64,000 bases of DNA from an uncultured Lachnospiraceae bacterium (GTDB taxonomy: Bacteria > Bacillota > Clostridia > Lachnospirales > Lachnospiraceae), in the NCBI GenBank assembly GCA_910578715.1, contig CAJTRL010000002.1, positions 62,001 to 126,000 on the forward strand. Direction: 5' to 3'. Numbering within the stretch: position 1 is the stretch's first letter; each line of letters starts with the position of its first letter. The notes beneath the pieces were generated by a model that had not been told where the DNA came from, made no database searches, and worked only from the letters and a program-made list of their open reading frames with translations. This document shows, piece by piece, positions 42,203 through 51,947 of this stretch. A program made the position numbers and the translations under genes.

Positions 42203-43393
42203 ATGGCTATTAGTATGAAGGAAAAAGAAATCATGGACAAACTGCGAAGCGAGCTCGTAATCCCGGATGTGGTACAGGAGCGGGCGGAACTTGCGCTTGA
42301 CAGAATTAAAAAAGAACAGAAAAAGAAGGGGAAGGTAATGAAAATGAGGACAAAAGGAAAAAGGAAATCTATGTGGCTGTTGATTGCGGCGGCGGTATTT
42401 GTGTTTGGTACAATGACGGTGTGCGCGGCATATCTGCGCTGGAGTCAGGGAATCGAGGCGCAGTTTCAGGCGACGGACGAGCAGAAACAGATGCTGGAAG
42501 AAGAGCAGTATACGGCGCCGCTTCAAAATAAAGACGGCGAAATGGGGAATAACAGTGTTACGGAGGCGGGCGTTACCATAACGCCTCTGCAAAGCATCGT
42601 TGACAGCCGTTTTGCATGGCTTTCTTTTCGGGTGGAAGGATATCAGCTGGAAGAGGGAAAGGAGCCTTGTTTTAATCATGTTACGGTGGTGGCCGACGAT
42701 AATAGCGATGCGCCGATTTCTTATACCGCCAGCTTTTATAATGGCATTCACCGGAACGAAGAAGGAAAACCGGTATATGAAGACGGCTCGCCCGCTGATG
42801 GGGAAATTTTTATAAACGAAGACGGAAGCATGGAGTACATGATTATTATCAATGCAACGGAATATGGCGGACTGGCCGGGAAAAAACTGCATGTGGAATT
42901 TACGGATATCGGAACCGTATACAAGGCGGAATTTACGCCGGACCTGGAAGGCGTCTGGTCTTTCGATTTTGTATTGAAGGGGTCCGATAAAGTACGGACA
43001 CTGACGCTGTCCGACCCGCTCGGCGACACCGGGGCCACCGTTATTTATGCGGAGATATCGCCGATTTCCCTCTATGTGCGTTATGATTTTCCGATGCGGG
43101 AAACGACGATAGAAGGTGTCAATGAAAACGGAGAACCGATTACTTCCAGCAATTTTGTGGAAGCTCCTCCGGTTACCGGAGTCCGGTTAAAAGACGGAAC
43201 TTTCCAGGGATATATTACCGGGGGCGGCTCCATGGGATATCTTGATGAGAACCGCGAAGTATATACCTGCTCGTTTGCGCTTGACAGGATTCTGGACACG
43301 GACCAGGTGGACGCCCTGCTGTTTCTGAAAGCACTGCCGGAAGAGGCGCGCGCTATGACGGAGGAAGACGTGTATGTTGTGCCGGTGGAGTAA
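42203..43393 (+). CDS. DUF4179 membrane protein, probable anti-sigma factor
   Basis: 396 residues: cytoplasmic N-terminus (about 1-52, charged, likely to hold the sigma factor), one membrane helix about 56-77 (SMWLLIAAAVFVFGTMTVCAA), and an extracellular beta-rich domain of about 315 residues of the DUF4179 kind (TEAGVTITPLQSIVDSRFAWLSFRVEG). The start at 42203 has AAAGGAG 5 bases upstream; an ATG at 42149 lacks one. Placed right after the ECF sigma gene, so co-transcription and direct antagonism are inferred. Confidence 0.85.
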   Translation: MAISMKEKEIMDKLRSELVIPDVVQERAELALDRIKKEQKKKGKVMKMRTKGKRKSMWLLIAAAVFVFGTMTVCAAYLRWSQGIEAQFQATDEQKQMLEEEQYTAPLQNKDGEMGNNSVTEAGVTITPLQSIVDSRFAWLSFRVEGYQLEEGKEPCFNHVTVVADDNSDAPISYTASFYNGIHRNEEGKPVYEDGSPADGEIFINEDGSMEYMIIINATEYGGLAGKKLHVEFTDIGTVYKAEFTPDLEGVWSFDFVLKGSDKVRTLTLSDPLGDTGATVIYAEISPISLYVRYDFPMRETTIEGVNENGEPITSSNFVEAPPVTGVRLKDGTFQGYITGGGSMGYLDENREVYTCSFALDRILDTDQVDALLFLKALPEEARAMTEEDVYVVPVE

Positions 43394-43539
43394 CATGCCT
43401 GGGAACAGTCATGCAAAACAGTTTTGAGAGGAAATTGGTTCTTATCAGATTAGGGAACGGGGTGTATAATGGGAAAAGAATAAACTATTGTGCCATAATG
43501 TAAAGGGGCATCTGGCGCGATAGTGCGGAGGAAACCATT

Positions 43540-45030
43540 ATGACAGAGCAATACAAAATTTTTGAGGCTTCGCTGACCGGCACAGATAAAGGAAATCCGT
43601 ATAAGGACATCTGGCTGAAAGCGGCTTTTGAAAACGAATCGGAACGAATTGAAGTGAACGGTTTCTATTGCGGCGGCGGTATCTATAAAGTGCGCTTTAT
43701 GCCGACAAAGCCGGGTATCTGGAACGCAGTCACGAAATCGAACGATGCGGCTTTAAACCGGATAAATCTGACCTGTGAGTGTTCTGCCGCAAGGAGCGGA
43801 AATCACGGGCGGGTGCTGCCGATGAATGAAGTTTATGCGCCGGAAGATGCGGAGGAGGAGGCACGGTTTCATTTTGCCTATGAGGACGGAACCCGTTTTC
43901 TGCCTTTTGGAACCACTTGTTATGCCTGGGTCAATCAGCCGGAGGAAATTCAGGAGCAGACGCTTGCAACGCTGAAAAACGCTCCTTTTAACAAAGTGCG
44001 GATGTGCATTTTCCCGAAATTTTATACATATAACGTGACGAATCCTCCGTATTATGCTTTTGCAGGAAATGAGGAAGAGGGGTTTGATTTTACCCGGTTT
44101 AACCCGGTATTCTGGGAAAACCTGGAGAAGCGCATTGGCGAACTGGATGACCTGGGAATCGAGGCGGACATCATTCTGCTTCATCCCTATGACAGATGGG
44201 GATTTTCTCAGATGGGAAGGGAAACGGACGTCTTTTATCTGAAATATGCGGTTGACCGATTAAGTCATTTCAAAAATATCTGGTGGTCGCTGGCCAATGA
44301 ATATGACCTTTTACCATCTAAATCCATTGTGGACTGGGAACTGTACGCACGGGTCATCATGCGGCGGGACGCATACGGGCATCTCCGCTCCATCCATAAC
44401 TGTCTGCGGCTCTATGACCATACCCGTCCGTGGATTACCCATGCGAGCATTCAGCGCGTCGATAATTACAGGACGGCGGAAGAGGTGACGGAGTGGCGGC
44501 AGCGGTATCAGAAGCCGGTGGTGGTGGATGAATGCGCCTATGAAGGAAATATCAATTACGGATGGGGTAATCTGACAGGAGAAGAGATGACCAGACGTTT
44601 CTGGGAAGGCTGTATCCGGGGCGGCTATCTGTCCCACGGGGAGGTCTATGTCCAGTATGAGCAGATATGGTGGTCTCACGGCGGAAAACTGCATGGAACC
44701 TGTCCGGAGAGAATTGCTTTTCTGAGAAAAATCATGGAAGAATCGCCGGACGGGGCGGCGCCTTTAAAAATTACGCCGGAAAACCACGGGGAAAACTGGG
44801 ACGTTTCCTGTCTGTGCAAAGAAGACAAGTCCTATTTCCTGTATTATTTCGGATTTTTCCGGCCTTCCTTCCGCACCTGGAAGCTGGCGGAAGGGTATAC
44901 TTATGAAATCGAACTGATAGATACCTGGAATATGACGGTTGAAAAACTGCCCGGTGTTTTTGCGGGAGAGATTCGGATAGAGATGCCGGAAAAACAGTAT
45001 ATGGCGGTGAGATTGAAAAGCGTAAGCTGA
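43540..45030 (+). CDS. DUF5060/DUF5605-type putative glycoside hydrolase
   Basis: 496 residues, no signal peptide. N-terminal DUF5060-like beta domain (YKDIWLKAAFENESERIEVNGFYCGGGIYKVRFMPTKPGIW), then a TIM-barrel region (FLPFGTTCYAWVN, VRMCIFPKFYTYN, IEADIILLHPYDRWGF, IWWSLANEYDLL with a likely acid/base Glu, VVVDECAYEGNINYGWGNL with a likely nucleophile Glu) and a short C-terminal beta domain resembling DUF5605. Such enzymes act on plant polysaccharide side chains, substrate undefined. GGAGG lies about 8 bases upstream. Confidence 0.8.
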   Translation: MTEQYKIFEASLTGTDKGNPYKDIWLKAAFENESERIEVNGFYCGGGIYKVRFMPTKPGIWNAVTKSNDAALNRINLTCECSAARSGNHGRVLPMNEVYAPEDAEEEARFHFAYEDGTRFLPFGTTCYAWVNQPEEIQEQTLATLKNAPFNKVRMCIFPKFYTYNVTNPPYYAFAGNEEEGFDFTRFNPVFWENLEKRIGELDDLGIEADIILLHPYDRWGFSQMGRETDVFYLKYAVDRLSHFKNIWWSLANEYDLLPSKSIVDWELYARVIMRRDAYGHLRSIHNCLRLYDHTRPWITHASIQRVDNYRTAEEVTEWRQRYQKPVVVDECAYEGNINYGWGNLTGEEMTRRFWEGCIRGGYLSHGEVYVQYEQIWWSHGGKLHGTCPERIAFLRKIMEESPDGAAPLKITPENHGENWDVSCLCKEDKSYFLYYFGFFRPSFRTWKLAEGYTYEIELIDTWNMTVEKLPGVFAGEIRIEMPEKQYMAVRLKSVS

Positions 45031-45141
45031 AGGGTTTTCAAGGAATGGGTTTTTTAAAGTATGGAAAAGGCCCGGAACGCGAAGGCGGAAACCGGTCAGC
45101 CATTGAAAATATTTATTTGGAATGGAGAATACCGAAATCAA

Positions 45142-45729
45142 ATGAAAGCGATATCAGAACGAAAAAGTATCAGAAAATACAAGCCGGATAACGTAAAAAA
45201 AGAAGATATCATAACAATGATTCAGGCGGGCGCTCTTGCGCCTTCCGCCAAAAACAGACAGCCCTGGAAGTATATCGTATACGAAGGCGCGGAAAAGGAC
45301 GACCTTCTGGATGCGATGGAAAAAGGGTTGCTTAGAGAGCGGGACGGGGAAAAACTGCTGCCAGAGTCACAGGCCGGACTGCCTGACGCCTTTCATACGC
45401 TGCAAATAATGCGGGAGGCTCCTGTGTTAATCATCATTGAAAATACAAACGGGCAGTCGCCCTACGCCGATATAGACGCCGATGGCAGAATCACGGAAAT
45501 ATGTGATACATTGTCCATCGGGGCATCTGTACAGAATATCCTGCTTACCGCAGCGGAACTGGGGTATGGGACGCTCTGGATTGCCAATACCTGTTTTGCC
45601 TATCATGAGCTGGCTGATTTTATCGGCATAAAAGGCCAGCTCATCGGCGCAGTATCACTGGGCATTGCGGACGAACACCCAAATCCCAGACCGCGAAAGG
45701 ATATTATGGAAATCTTGGAATTTCGATAG
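45142..45729 (+). CDS. Nitroreductase family protein
   Basis: 195 residues from the ATG at 45142 (a longer form from 45061 is possible). FMN-binding pattern: ERKSIRKYKPDNVKKEDI at the N-terminus, APSAKNRQPWKYIV, and SIGASVQNILLTAAELGYGTLWIANT near residue 125-150, all standard for NfsB/FMN reductase-like enzymes. Uses NAD(P)H to reduce quinones or nitro groups; natural substrate unknown. Convergent with the GH43 gene with a 10-base gap and no terminator visible. Confidence 0.88.
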   Translation: MKAISERKSIRKYKPDNVKKEDIITMIQAGALAPSAKNRQPWKYIVYEGAEKDDLLDAMEKGLLRERDGEKLLPESQAGLPDAFHTLQIMREAPVLIIIENTNGQSPYADIDADGRITEICDTLSIGASVQNILLTAAELGYGTLWIANTCFAYHELADFIGIKGQLIGAVSLGIADEHPNPRPRKDIMEILEFR

Positions 45730-45739
45730 TCTGTAAAGT

Positions 45740-47572
45740 TTATTCCTGGACGGCAAGCATTTCTCCCGTTGCAATTCCGTTTTCATTAAAGGCGTCTATC
45801 CGTACAAAATATTGCGTGACGTCCGCCATGAGCGCGCGGATTTCCAGCGATGTCCGGTCAAATACCCGGTAACTGTGATATAGTTTTTCAGGTTTATGGC
45901 CCCACAATACTTCATAGCCGACGGCGTTTCCGCACCAGTCTATCTGCATGGACATAGCATCCGTGCGGCGCACACGGACTTCCGTAACCGGAGCGGGAGC
46001 GTTGCCGCAGCCTTTGCCGAATACCCGCAGACCGCTGATGCATGCCGCGGTATGATAGGGGGTATCGGTCACGGTCAGCCGGAGGTATCGGGCTCTGACG
46101 CCTTCGGGCCGGACAATCAGGTCGTGGGGGAGGTCGGTATCGCAGTTCCTTTTATCTTCCAGTATCTGCCATGTGATGCCGTCAGCGCTTGTCTCTAAGA
46201 GCCAGCGGGTCGTAAAGTCGCGTTCCTCGATATAACGTCCCCGCCCCGGTTCTCCGACGGGCTGTGCGCCTTCCGGCAGACTTTCCACAATCCCCATATC
46301 ATCGGCAAAATTAATCTGTACCGCGTTGACGGCGCAGCATTCTCCCAGGTCCATCTGAAGCCAGGGATTTTTATCTTCCGCCGCGGCTTGCCACCAGGTC
46401 TGCACATTTTCGTCTACCGCATTTGCGGCGGGTTTTTCCTGACTGCTGGCGGTAACGGTCTTGTGATAGCTCAACAGCATCCATTCGGGCTCCTCCCAGG
46501 GGTCTTTTTTTTCTCCGGTAACGGCCTGGGGCCAGTCGCCGTAACGTTGATTGCAGAACAATTCACCGTCTTTATCAAAGCCGGAAGGCCAGATTCCCAC
46601 GCGGCGTTCAAATTCATGGCTGACGGAGATGCGCATCGTGCTGGTATGCCACCAGTTCCCGGCCATGTCTTCCATCGTGGAACCGTGTCCGGCGCCGGGG
46701 CAGAAGCCGCCGGGGGAGTAAGAAAAAGGATTGTTCGGGCATATGGTAAAGGGGCCGAGAGGGTTTTCACTTATATAAACGCCGTCGTTATAGATGTTGA
46801 ACTGGGTGCCGGGGCTGGCGTACTGCAGATAGTATTTTCCGTCGTGTTTCGTCATCCATGCGCCTTCGATGTAGGGATTGTCGGAAAGAGCCGCCTTTAA
46901 CAGCGGGCGGTACTGCTCCGGCGTCGCTTCGATGGCGGGCGTAATATCCGTGATTTCCTCAGGACTGCAGCCGAGATTCTTCGCCATCTGCGCCTTGAGG
47001 AGCGCGACAATGTGGCTTCCGTCCGGGTCATAGTGATGATTTTCCCCGGTGCGCTCATAGCCGTATTCCTTTTTGTGATTTTCAATGAGAACAACAGGCT
47101 CGCCGAGCCGTTCCATCGTGTCGGGGTTCAGTTCCACGCCCCATATAGGGGTCATGTTACTGCATCCCCAGTAAAAATACAGGCGGCCGTCGTCGTCGGA
47201 AAACAGATTAGGGTCCCAGAAATCGAAGGTGCCGGGAATCCGTTCAAAAATTCCGCTTTCCGGGTCTTTGGTCCGGTAAAAATCACAGGTCTGTCCGCGA
47301 CGGCTGGCGCAGAAATACAGGTAATCTCCGACAACGCGCACATCCGGCGCATAATCGTAGACGGGAACATCTTTTAAGGGACAGAGCTTCCAGGAGGCCA
47401 GGTCGCCGCTCACGAGGAAGCCTCTTGTCATGCTGGGAAAAAGATAATATTTTCCCTTGAATAAAATCATGGACGGGTCCGCCGCCTCCCGGTTCAGGGA
47501 GAAGCCGTTTTCCTTCTGGTTGAACTGGTAGCGGTAGGAAAAGTTTATCGGGTTGCAAAAGTATTGTTTCAT
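45740..47572 (-). CDS. GH43 family glycosidase with discoidin and fibronectin-like C-terminal domains
   Basis: 610 residues, no signal peptide. Five-bladed propeller (about 1-370): first catalytic Asp in NREAADPSMILFKGKYYLF, then FDFWDPNLFSDDDGRLYFYWG and the acid Glu in NPYIEGAWMTKHDGKYYLQYA. About 380-520 is an F5/8-type C (discoidin) carbohydrate-binding domain (NAVDENVQTWWQAAAEDKNPWLQMDLG), and the last 85 residues look like fibronectin III. Likely beta-xylosidase or alpha-arabinofuranosidase, cytoplasmic. It is 26 bases downstream of the GH1 gene on the same strand. Confidence 0.88.
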   Translation of the reverse strand: MKQYFCNPINFSYRYQFNQKENGFSLNREAADPSMILFKGKYYLFPSMTRGFLVSGDLASWKLCPLKDVPVYDYAPDVRVVGDYLYFCASRRGQTCDFYRTKDPESGIFERIPGTFDFWDPNLFSDDDGRLYFYWGCSNMTPIWGVELNPDTMERLGEPVVLIENHKKEYGYERTGENHHYDPDGSHIVALLKAQMAKNLGCSPEEITDITPAIEATPEQYRPLLKAALSDNPYIEGAWMTKHDGKYYLQYASPGTQFNIYNDGVYISENPLGPFTICPNNPFSYSPGGFCPGAGHGSTMEDMAGNWWHTSTMRISVSHEFERRVGIWPSGFDKDGELFCNQRYGDWPQAVTGEKKDPWEEPEWMLLSYHKTVTASSQEKPAANAVDENVQTWWQAAAEDKNPWLQMDLGECCAVNAVQINFADDMGIVESLPEGAQPVGEPGRGRYIEERDFTTRWLLETSADGITWQILEDKRNCDTDLPHDLIVRPEGVRARYLRLTVTDTPYHTAACISGLRVFGKGCGNAPAPVTEVRVRRTDAMSMQIDWCGNAVGYEVLWGHKPEKLYHSYRVFDRTSLEIRALMADVTQYFVRIDAFNENGIATGEMLAVQE

Positions 47573-47598
47573 ATGAGCAGTTCCTTTCGTATGCTAAT

Positions 47599-48882
47599 TC
47601 AGCGTTTACAATAATTCCCGAGAAAGTTCAGGCTCGGCTTCGGAAAACGCGTTTGACTTGTACGGTCAACAGCAATCAGGCCGAAGGTCATAGAGTACCC
47701 TTTCTGCCATTCAAAATTATCCAGAAGGCTCCAGTAGAAATAGCCTTTCACGGGAAGCCCGTCTGCAATGCAGTTGTTTACGCCGGATAAAGCGGTTTCG
47801 ATAAAAGCGGTGCGGCGTGTGTCGTCGGCCGTTGCGATGCCGTTTTCCGTTACAAGCAGTGCGCCTTTGAAATCTTCCGATACTTTGCGGATAACGTGTT
47901 CGAGGCCCTCCGGGTAAAATTCGTAATCCATCTGGGTCAGTTCCGCGCCTTCCGGTGTAGGAAGGGAGCCGGAAGCATCCATGCGGGTGCGGGTATAGTT
48001 CTGGACACCGAGAAAATCATCGTCCGCAATGGCTGGAAGGTAATGGGTAAATTCTTCCGCCCATTCTTTTGCGGCGTTTTCCTCGCCGCCGGGAAGCGCC
48101 TGGATATCGTGCAGGCTTAAAGAAAGTCCCACCTGAACATGCGGCGCAATTTCACGGATAACGGCGCGGGCCGCTTTATGGGCTTCCATAACGATTTCGT
48201 CTCCATGAGGCGTGCGGGGACTCGTGAAGCCTTCCGTTCTGGGTACGCCGAAGATTTCCATGCGCTCTTTTGCGGCGGCTTCCTGGTTCGCCATCATTTT
48301 TTCCAGATTCAGTCCCATCTGTACGGTACCGTCCGTCTGAGCGGACTGCATCCTTGCCATCATCTGTTTTTTGTATCGTTCGGCGATGGCGGCCACCTGA
48401 AGGCCCATGTTCGCCTCGTTGATGGTGCAGACATAATGCAGTTCCTTGCCGAGCCTTTCCATGACGAAGCGGACATAGCGGGCAAAATAAGCCGGAATTT
48501 CGTCGGATTCCCATCCCCCTTTGGTAATCAGCCATTTGGGGCTGGAGAAATGAAGCAGCGTAACGACGGGTTCGATATGATGTTCACGGCAAGTATGTAT
48601 CATGTCGAGATAATGGGCGAGCTCCTTTTCCTCGAACCGTCCTTCCTCCGGCTCGATGCGCGCCCATTCCACGGAAAACCGGTAGGCGTTGAGCCCGGCA
48701 TCCGCCATGAGACGGATATCCTCAGAATAGCGGTTGTAGTGGTCTACCGCGTCGCCGCTCGGTTCCAGAAATTCCGTATGCGTCATATGTTCCTGTGCCC
48801 AGTAGTCGCTGTGAATATTATTGCCTTCTACCTGATGTGCGGCGGTGGCCGCGCCGATGAAAAAATCTTGTGCAAAAGTCAT
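47599..48882 (-). CDS. GH1 family beta-glycosidase
   Basis: 427 residues, slightly shorter than most GH1 enzymes. Motifs: FFIGAATAAHQVEGNNIHSDYW at the N-terminus, YRFSVEWARIEPEEG, CTINEANMG with acid/base Glu, LLVTENGIATADD with the nucleophile Glu, and WSLLDNFEWQKGYSMTFGLIAVD at the C-terminus. The stretch between the two catalytic segments is short and Met/Gln-rich (KKQMMARMQSAQ). AAGGAGG lies upstream. First gene of a minus-strand pair with GH43 and divergent from the symporter gene. Confidence 0.92.
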   Translation of the reverse strand: MTFAQDFFIGAATAAHQVEGNNIHSDYWAQEHMTHTEFLEPSGDAVDHYNRYSEDIRLMADAGLNAYRFSVEWARIEPEEGRFEEKELAHYLDMIHTCREHHIEPVVTLLHFSSPKWLITKGGWESDEIPAYFARYVRFVMERLGKELHYVCTINEANMGLQVAAIAERYKKQMMARMQSAQTDGTVQMGLNLEKMMANQEAAAKERMEIFGVPRTEGFTSPRTPHGDEIVMEAHKAARAVIREIAPHVQVGLSLSLHDIQALPGGEENAAKEWAEEFTHYLPAIADDDFLGVQNYTRTRMDASGSLPTPEGAELTQMDYEFYPEGLEHVIRKVSEDFKGALLVTENGIATADDTRRTAFIETALSGVNNCIADGLPVKGYFYWSLLDNFEWQKGYSMTFGLIAVDRTSQTRFPKPSLNFLGNYCKR

Positions 48883-48930
48883 AAGAGAAACCTCCTTCTG
48901 TTCGGTTCTATTTCATAGTAGCATGATTAT

Positions 48931-48983
48931 TGCACAAAAAATATAGTGCAGATGGGTAAAAAATATAGAATATGGATAAAAAT
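48931..48983. promoter_or_regulatory. Operator-like repeats in the divergent GH1/symporter spacer
   Basis: TGCAC (48931-48935) and GTGCA (48946-48950) form an inverted repeat with a 10-base centre. ATGGGTAAAAAA (48952-48963) and ATGGATAAAAAT (48972-48983) form a direct repeat with a 20-base period, the usual spacing for AraC-type activators. Two AraC genes flank the region (38137 and 50674), so this is a likely control site for both directions. Which regulator binds is inferred only. Confidence 0.5.
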
Positions 48984-49119
48984 TAGCGCACATTTAAAAC
49001 GGGAACTAATTATTGTACTTAAACGCGAATTTTTATCTTTAAAAGAAAAAGAAGCGGGGCCTATAATAAGGCAAAGAGAACGTGTTACAGATTTTTTTAT
49101 GAAGGAGGGAGAAGATAAG

Positions 49120-50607
49120 ATGTCAAAAAAACTTACGGCCAGTGAAATCGACGGCGTTGCATACCGCCGTGCAAAAACCTGGCAGATTATTCTGTATGCC
49201 TGTAACGGACTGGTGGGCATGAGCATTTATTCTCTGATTAACCTCGCAAGTTACAGCGCGAGCATCGGCTACGGCGTTACCACGATTGTTATCGGTTATA
49301 TTCTGACCTGTACCCGGATTCTGGATGGGGTGACAGACCCGATGTTAGCTTTTATTTACGACAGGGTGAATACCCGTTTTGGTAAATTACGTATTTTGCT
49401 GGTGTCCGGTTATCTCATCGAAGCAATCGCCCTGTTATGTATGTTCAGCCTGTTTTCAGGAAAAGGGTTCGGCTGGATAACTTTTACTTTTTTCTATATT
49501 ATCTATGTCATCGGCTATACGATTACGAACATGACGGCCCAGACGATTCCGGCCATCATGTCCAACGACCCGAAACAGCGTCCGGTCATCGGCGTCTGGA
49601 CGACGGCATTCAATTATTTCGTGCCGATGATACTGATGATGGTGCTCAATATGGCGCTGCTGCCGATGTTCGGCGGAGAGTACAACCAGGGATTTCTGAC
49701 GGCGGCCTGCCTCGTCTGCCTCGCAGTGGCGGCTTTCGGTACGGTTCTTGTCTGCATCGGCGTATCGTCCTTTGATAAACCCGAATATTTTGAAGGGCTG
49801 GAGCAGAAGAAAGAAAAGCTGAAAGTAAAAGATATGCTGGAGGTGCTGGCGCATAACAAACCCTTGCAGTGCTATATCGTTTCCAATGCTTCCGACAAGC
49901 TGGCGCAGCAGACGGGAAGCCAGTCCGTCATTACAACGCTCCTGTTCGGAATCGTCATCGGCAATATGGGGATTTCTACGATGCTGACGGTTATCAGCAT
50001 GATTCCCTCGATTCTGTTTGCGGCGGTGGGCGCGAAATATGCCGGAAAACACGGAAGCCGGAAGGGCATCGTTACCTGGACCTGGATTAGTATGGTGATT
50101 TCTATCGTTACGCTTTTGTTCTTTGTGGTTATCGAGCCGGGACAGATTGCCGTGATGATGAGTCCGGCCATGCTCCTGTATGTACTGCTGACGCTTTTGC
50201 AGAACGGTTCCAATATGTGCATTACGACATCGAATACCGCGTTTATGGCGGATACCATCGATTATGAGCTGGACCGCAGCGGGAAATATGTGCCCGCCGT
50301 CGTCACAGGTACATACAGTCTGATAGATAAAGTCATTACCGCTTTCAGCGCGACGGTGGCGGCCGGTGCGGCGGCGCTGCTCGGTTATACCGCGACAATG
50401 CCGCAACCCGGTGAAGCGTGCACCAGTGCGATTTTCTGGGTGACGATGGCGGTTAAGTTTGGAATGCCGATTCTCGGATGGCTTTGTACGCTGGCGGCGA
50501 TGCGCTTCTGTAAACTGGATAAAGATGAGATGATAAAGGTACAGAAGCGGATTGCCGAAAAGAAGGAAAAGGCACGCCATGAAGTGATTATGGAGCATAT
50601 GAAGTAA
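49120..50607 (+). CDS. GPH-family glycoside:cation symporter (MFS)
   Basis: 495 residues with about 12 membrane helices. The segment TCTRILDGVTDPMLAFIYDRVNTRFGKLRILLVSG is the MelB/GPH signature, including the DGxxDP loop. Members import glycosides or xylosides with Na+ or H+. The start MSKKLTASEIDGVAYRRAKTWQ at 49120 has GGAGGGAG about 8 bases upstream. It is divergent from GH1-GH43 and likely supplies their substrate. Confidence 0.9.
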   Translation: MSKKLTASEIDGVAYRRAKTWQIILYACNGLVGMSIYSLINLASYSASIGYGVTTIVIGYILTCTRILDGVTDPMLAFIYDRVNTRFGKLRILLVSGYLIEAIALLCMFSLFSGKGFGWITFTFFYIIYVIGYTITNMTAQTIPAIMSNDPKQRPVIGVWTTAFNYFVPMILMMVLNMALLPMFGGEYNQGFLTAACLVCLAVAAFGTVLVCIGVSSFDKPEYFEGLEQKKEKLKVKDMLEVLAHNKPLQCYIVSNASDKLAQQTGSQSVITTLLFGIVIGNMGISTMLTVISMIPSILFAAVGAKYAGKHGSRKGIVTWTWISMVISIVTLLFFVVIEPGQIAVMMSPAMLLYVLLTLLQNGSNMCITTSNTAFMADTIDYELDRSGKYVPAVVTGTYSLIDKVITAFSATVAAGAAALLGYTATMPQPGEACTSAIFWVTMAVKFGMPILGWLCTLAAMRFCKLDKDEMIKVQKRIAEKKEKARHEVIMEHMK

Positions 50608-50673
50608 CTAAGAAACCCGTGAAGTATATAGAACATATGAAACAATCCGGTTTCTGACAGAGAGGAGGCAGTA

Positions 50674-51882
50674 TCATCTGCCATTCTTTCTGTCCCGGAA
50701 CTGTGTGGGCGTACAGCCTTCAATTTCGGAAAAAATACGGCTGAAATAGTTCCGGCTGCCGAAACAGAGCTGCTCGGAAATCTCCTGGATGGAGAGGACT
50801 GTGCTTTGCAGCAGAACTCTTGCCCGGCCGATTTTGGCCTGCTGTACATAATCGTTGACGCTTAGACCTGTTTCTTCCTTGAATCGTCTGGTCAGATAAT
50901 ATTCCGTATAGCCAACGAGCTTTGCCAGGTCTTTGGCCCGTATTTTCTCTTCGGGGTGCATTTCGATATAATCCCGGCACCTGGAGATAGGAACGGACAG
51001 CTTCGGCTTCTGTTTTGCCCGGTGCACCCGGCGGATGAAATCGTCATACATCTGAAGGGGAATTGCACGGAGTTCATCATAGGTAAGGGCGTTTTCGGCG
51101 GACTGCATATAAGCGTCGCCGAGGGAATAGGCAGCTTCCGGCGGCATGCCGCCTTCGATGGCGGCGCGGCATACGATGGAGGTAAAGACAATAACAGAGG
51201 TTTTGGCCTGGCGCAGAGGGTCTTTTCCCTGTACCGGGACACCTTCACTGATTAACAGGGAATCGTTCAGGGCACTTTTGTAGTTCAAATTGCCGCTCCG
51301 CACCATATGGAGCAGCGCCTGTTCGCTCATCCAGACCCGGTGCCTGTCCCGCTTTGCGGCCGACGGAGCGGCATCGGCAAAGGACTGCTGAATCGCCATA
51401 TCGGCGGCGTCCAGTTTTTCTCCGGTGAGGCAGTAATGGAGCATCAGCAGATATCTGGTAAAAAGAATATGCTGGACGATGGGAACTTCTTCGTAAGCAC
51501 GGATGAGCCGGTGCTTCCAGGCGAGCGTCATTTCATCTTCCGCATAGTGTCTGAATCCGTTTTCGATATCCTGTCTGGAAACATTATGGGAAAAAACGGG
51601 GCCGATGACATACATTCTTTCCAACGCGCCGTCCCGGCACACAAAATCAACACCCCATAAAAGGCCGAAGGTCGTGCCGACAGCCTGAGGCTGTCCGCTT
51701 TTGCGGCCGATGGAAAGCGCCCGTTCTTTGCAGCCGAGAAAGGAAAAGGCTGCGCCGAACAGGGATTCATGAGGGCAGTTGGAAGAAAGCAGCTGTCCGT
51801 CGGCGTCATAGCGCCAGGTATAGATATTGCCGCCGCAGCAGAGCAGTTCCTGAAAAAGGGCCAGATTTTGTTCGATGTCCAT
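50674..51882 (-). CDS. AraC family transcriptional regulator
   Basis: 402 residues from the ATG at 51882 (GGGAGAA upstream; 51915 is an alternative). The N-terminal 280 residues are a sensor region (QELLCCGGNIYTWRYDADGQLL, a PocR-like or PAS-like impression), and the C-terminal 100 contain the two helix-turn-helix motifs (IRAKDLAKLVGYTEYYLTRRFKEETGLSVNDYVQQAKIGRARVLL and SIQEISEQLCFGSRNYFSRIFSEIEGCTPTQFRDR). It lies between the symporter and GH2 genes, divergent from GH2, and probably controls this cluster. Confidence 0.88.
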   Translation of the reverse strand: MDIEQNLALFQELLCCGGNIYTWRYDADGQLLSSNCPHESLFGAAFSFLGCKERALSIGRKSGQPQAVGTTFGLLWGVDFVCRDGALERMYVIGPVFSHNVSRQDIENGFRHYAEDEMTLAWKHRLIRAYEEVPIVQHILFTRYLLMLHYCLTGEKLDAADMAIQQSFADAAPSAAKRDRHRVWMSEQALLHMVRSGNLNYKSALNDSLLISEGVPVQGKDPLRQAKTSVIVFTSIVCRAAIEGGMPPEAAYSLGDAYMQSAENALTYDELRAIPLQMYDDFIRRVHRAKQKPKLSVPISRCRDYIEMHPEEKIRAKDLAKLVGYTEYYLTRRFKEETGLSVNDYVQQAKIGRARVLLQSTVLSIQEISEQLCFGSRNYFSRIFSEIEGCTPTQFRDRKNGR

Positions 51883-51947
51883 GATGGAAGTTCTCCCGTT
51901 CGTTTTTATATACAATATATCATATAAATAAATGGAAAGGAAACGTT

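Noticed and set aside
45730..45739. Bidirectional terminator between nitroreductase and GH43 genes
   Set aside because: The gap is only 10 bases and holds no hairpin.
49456..50598. 380-codon frame antisense to the symporter gene
   Set aside because: Low-complexity His/Arg-rich product typical of a reverse-strand shadow; no start signals.
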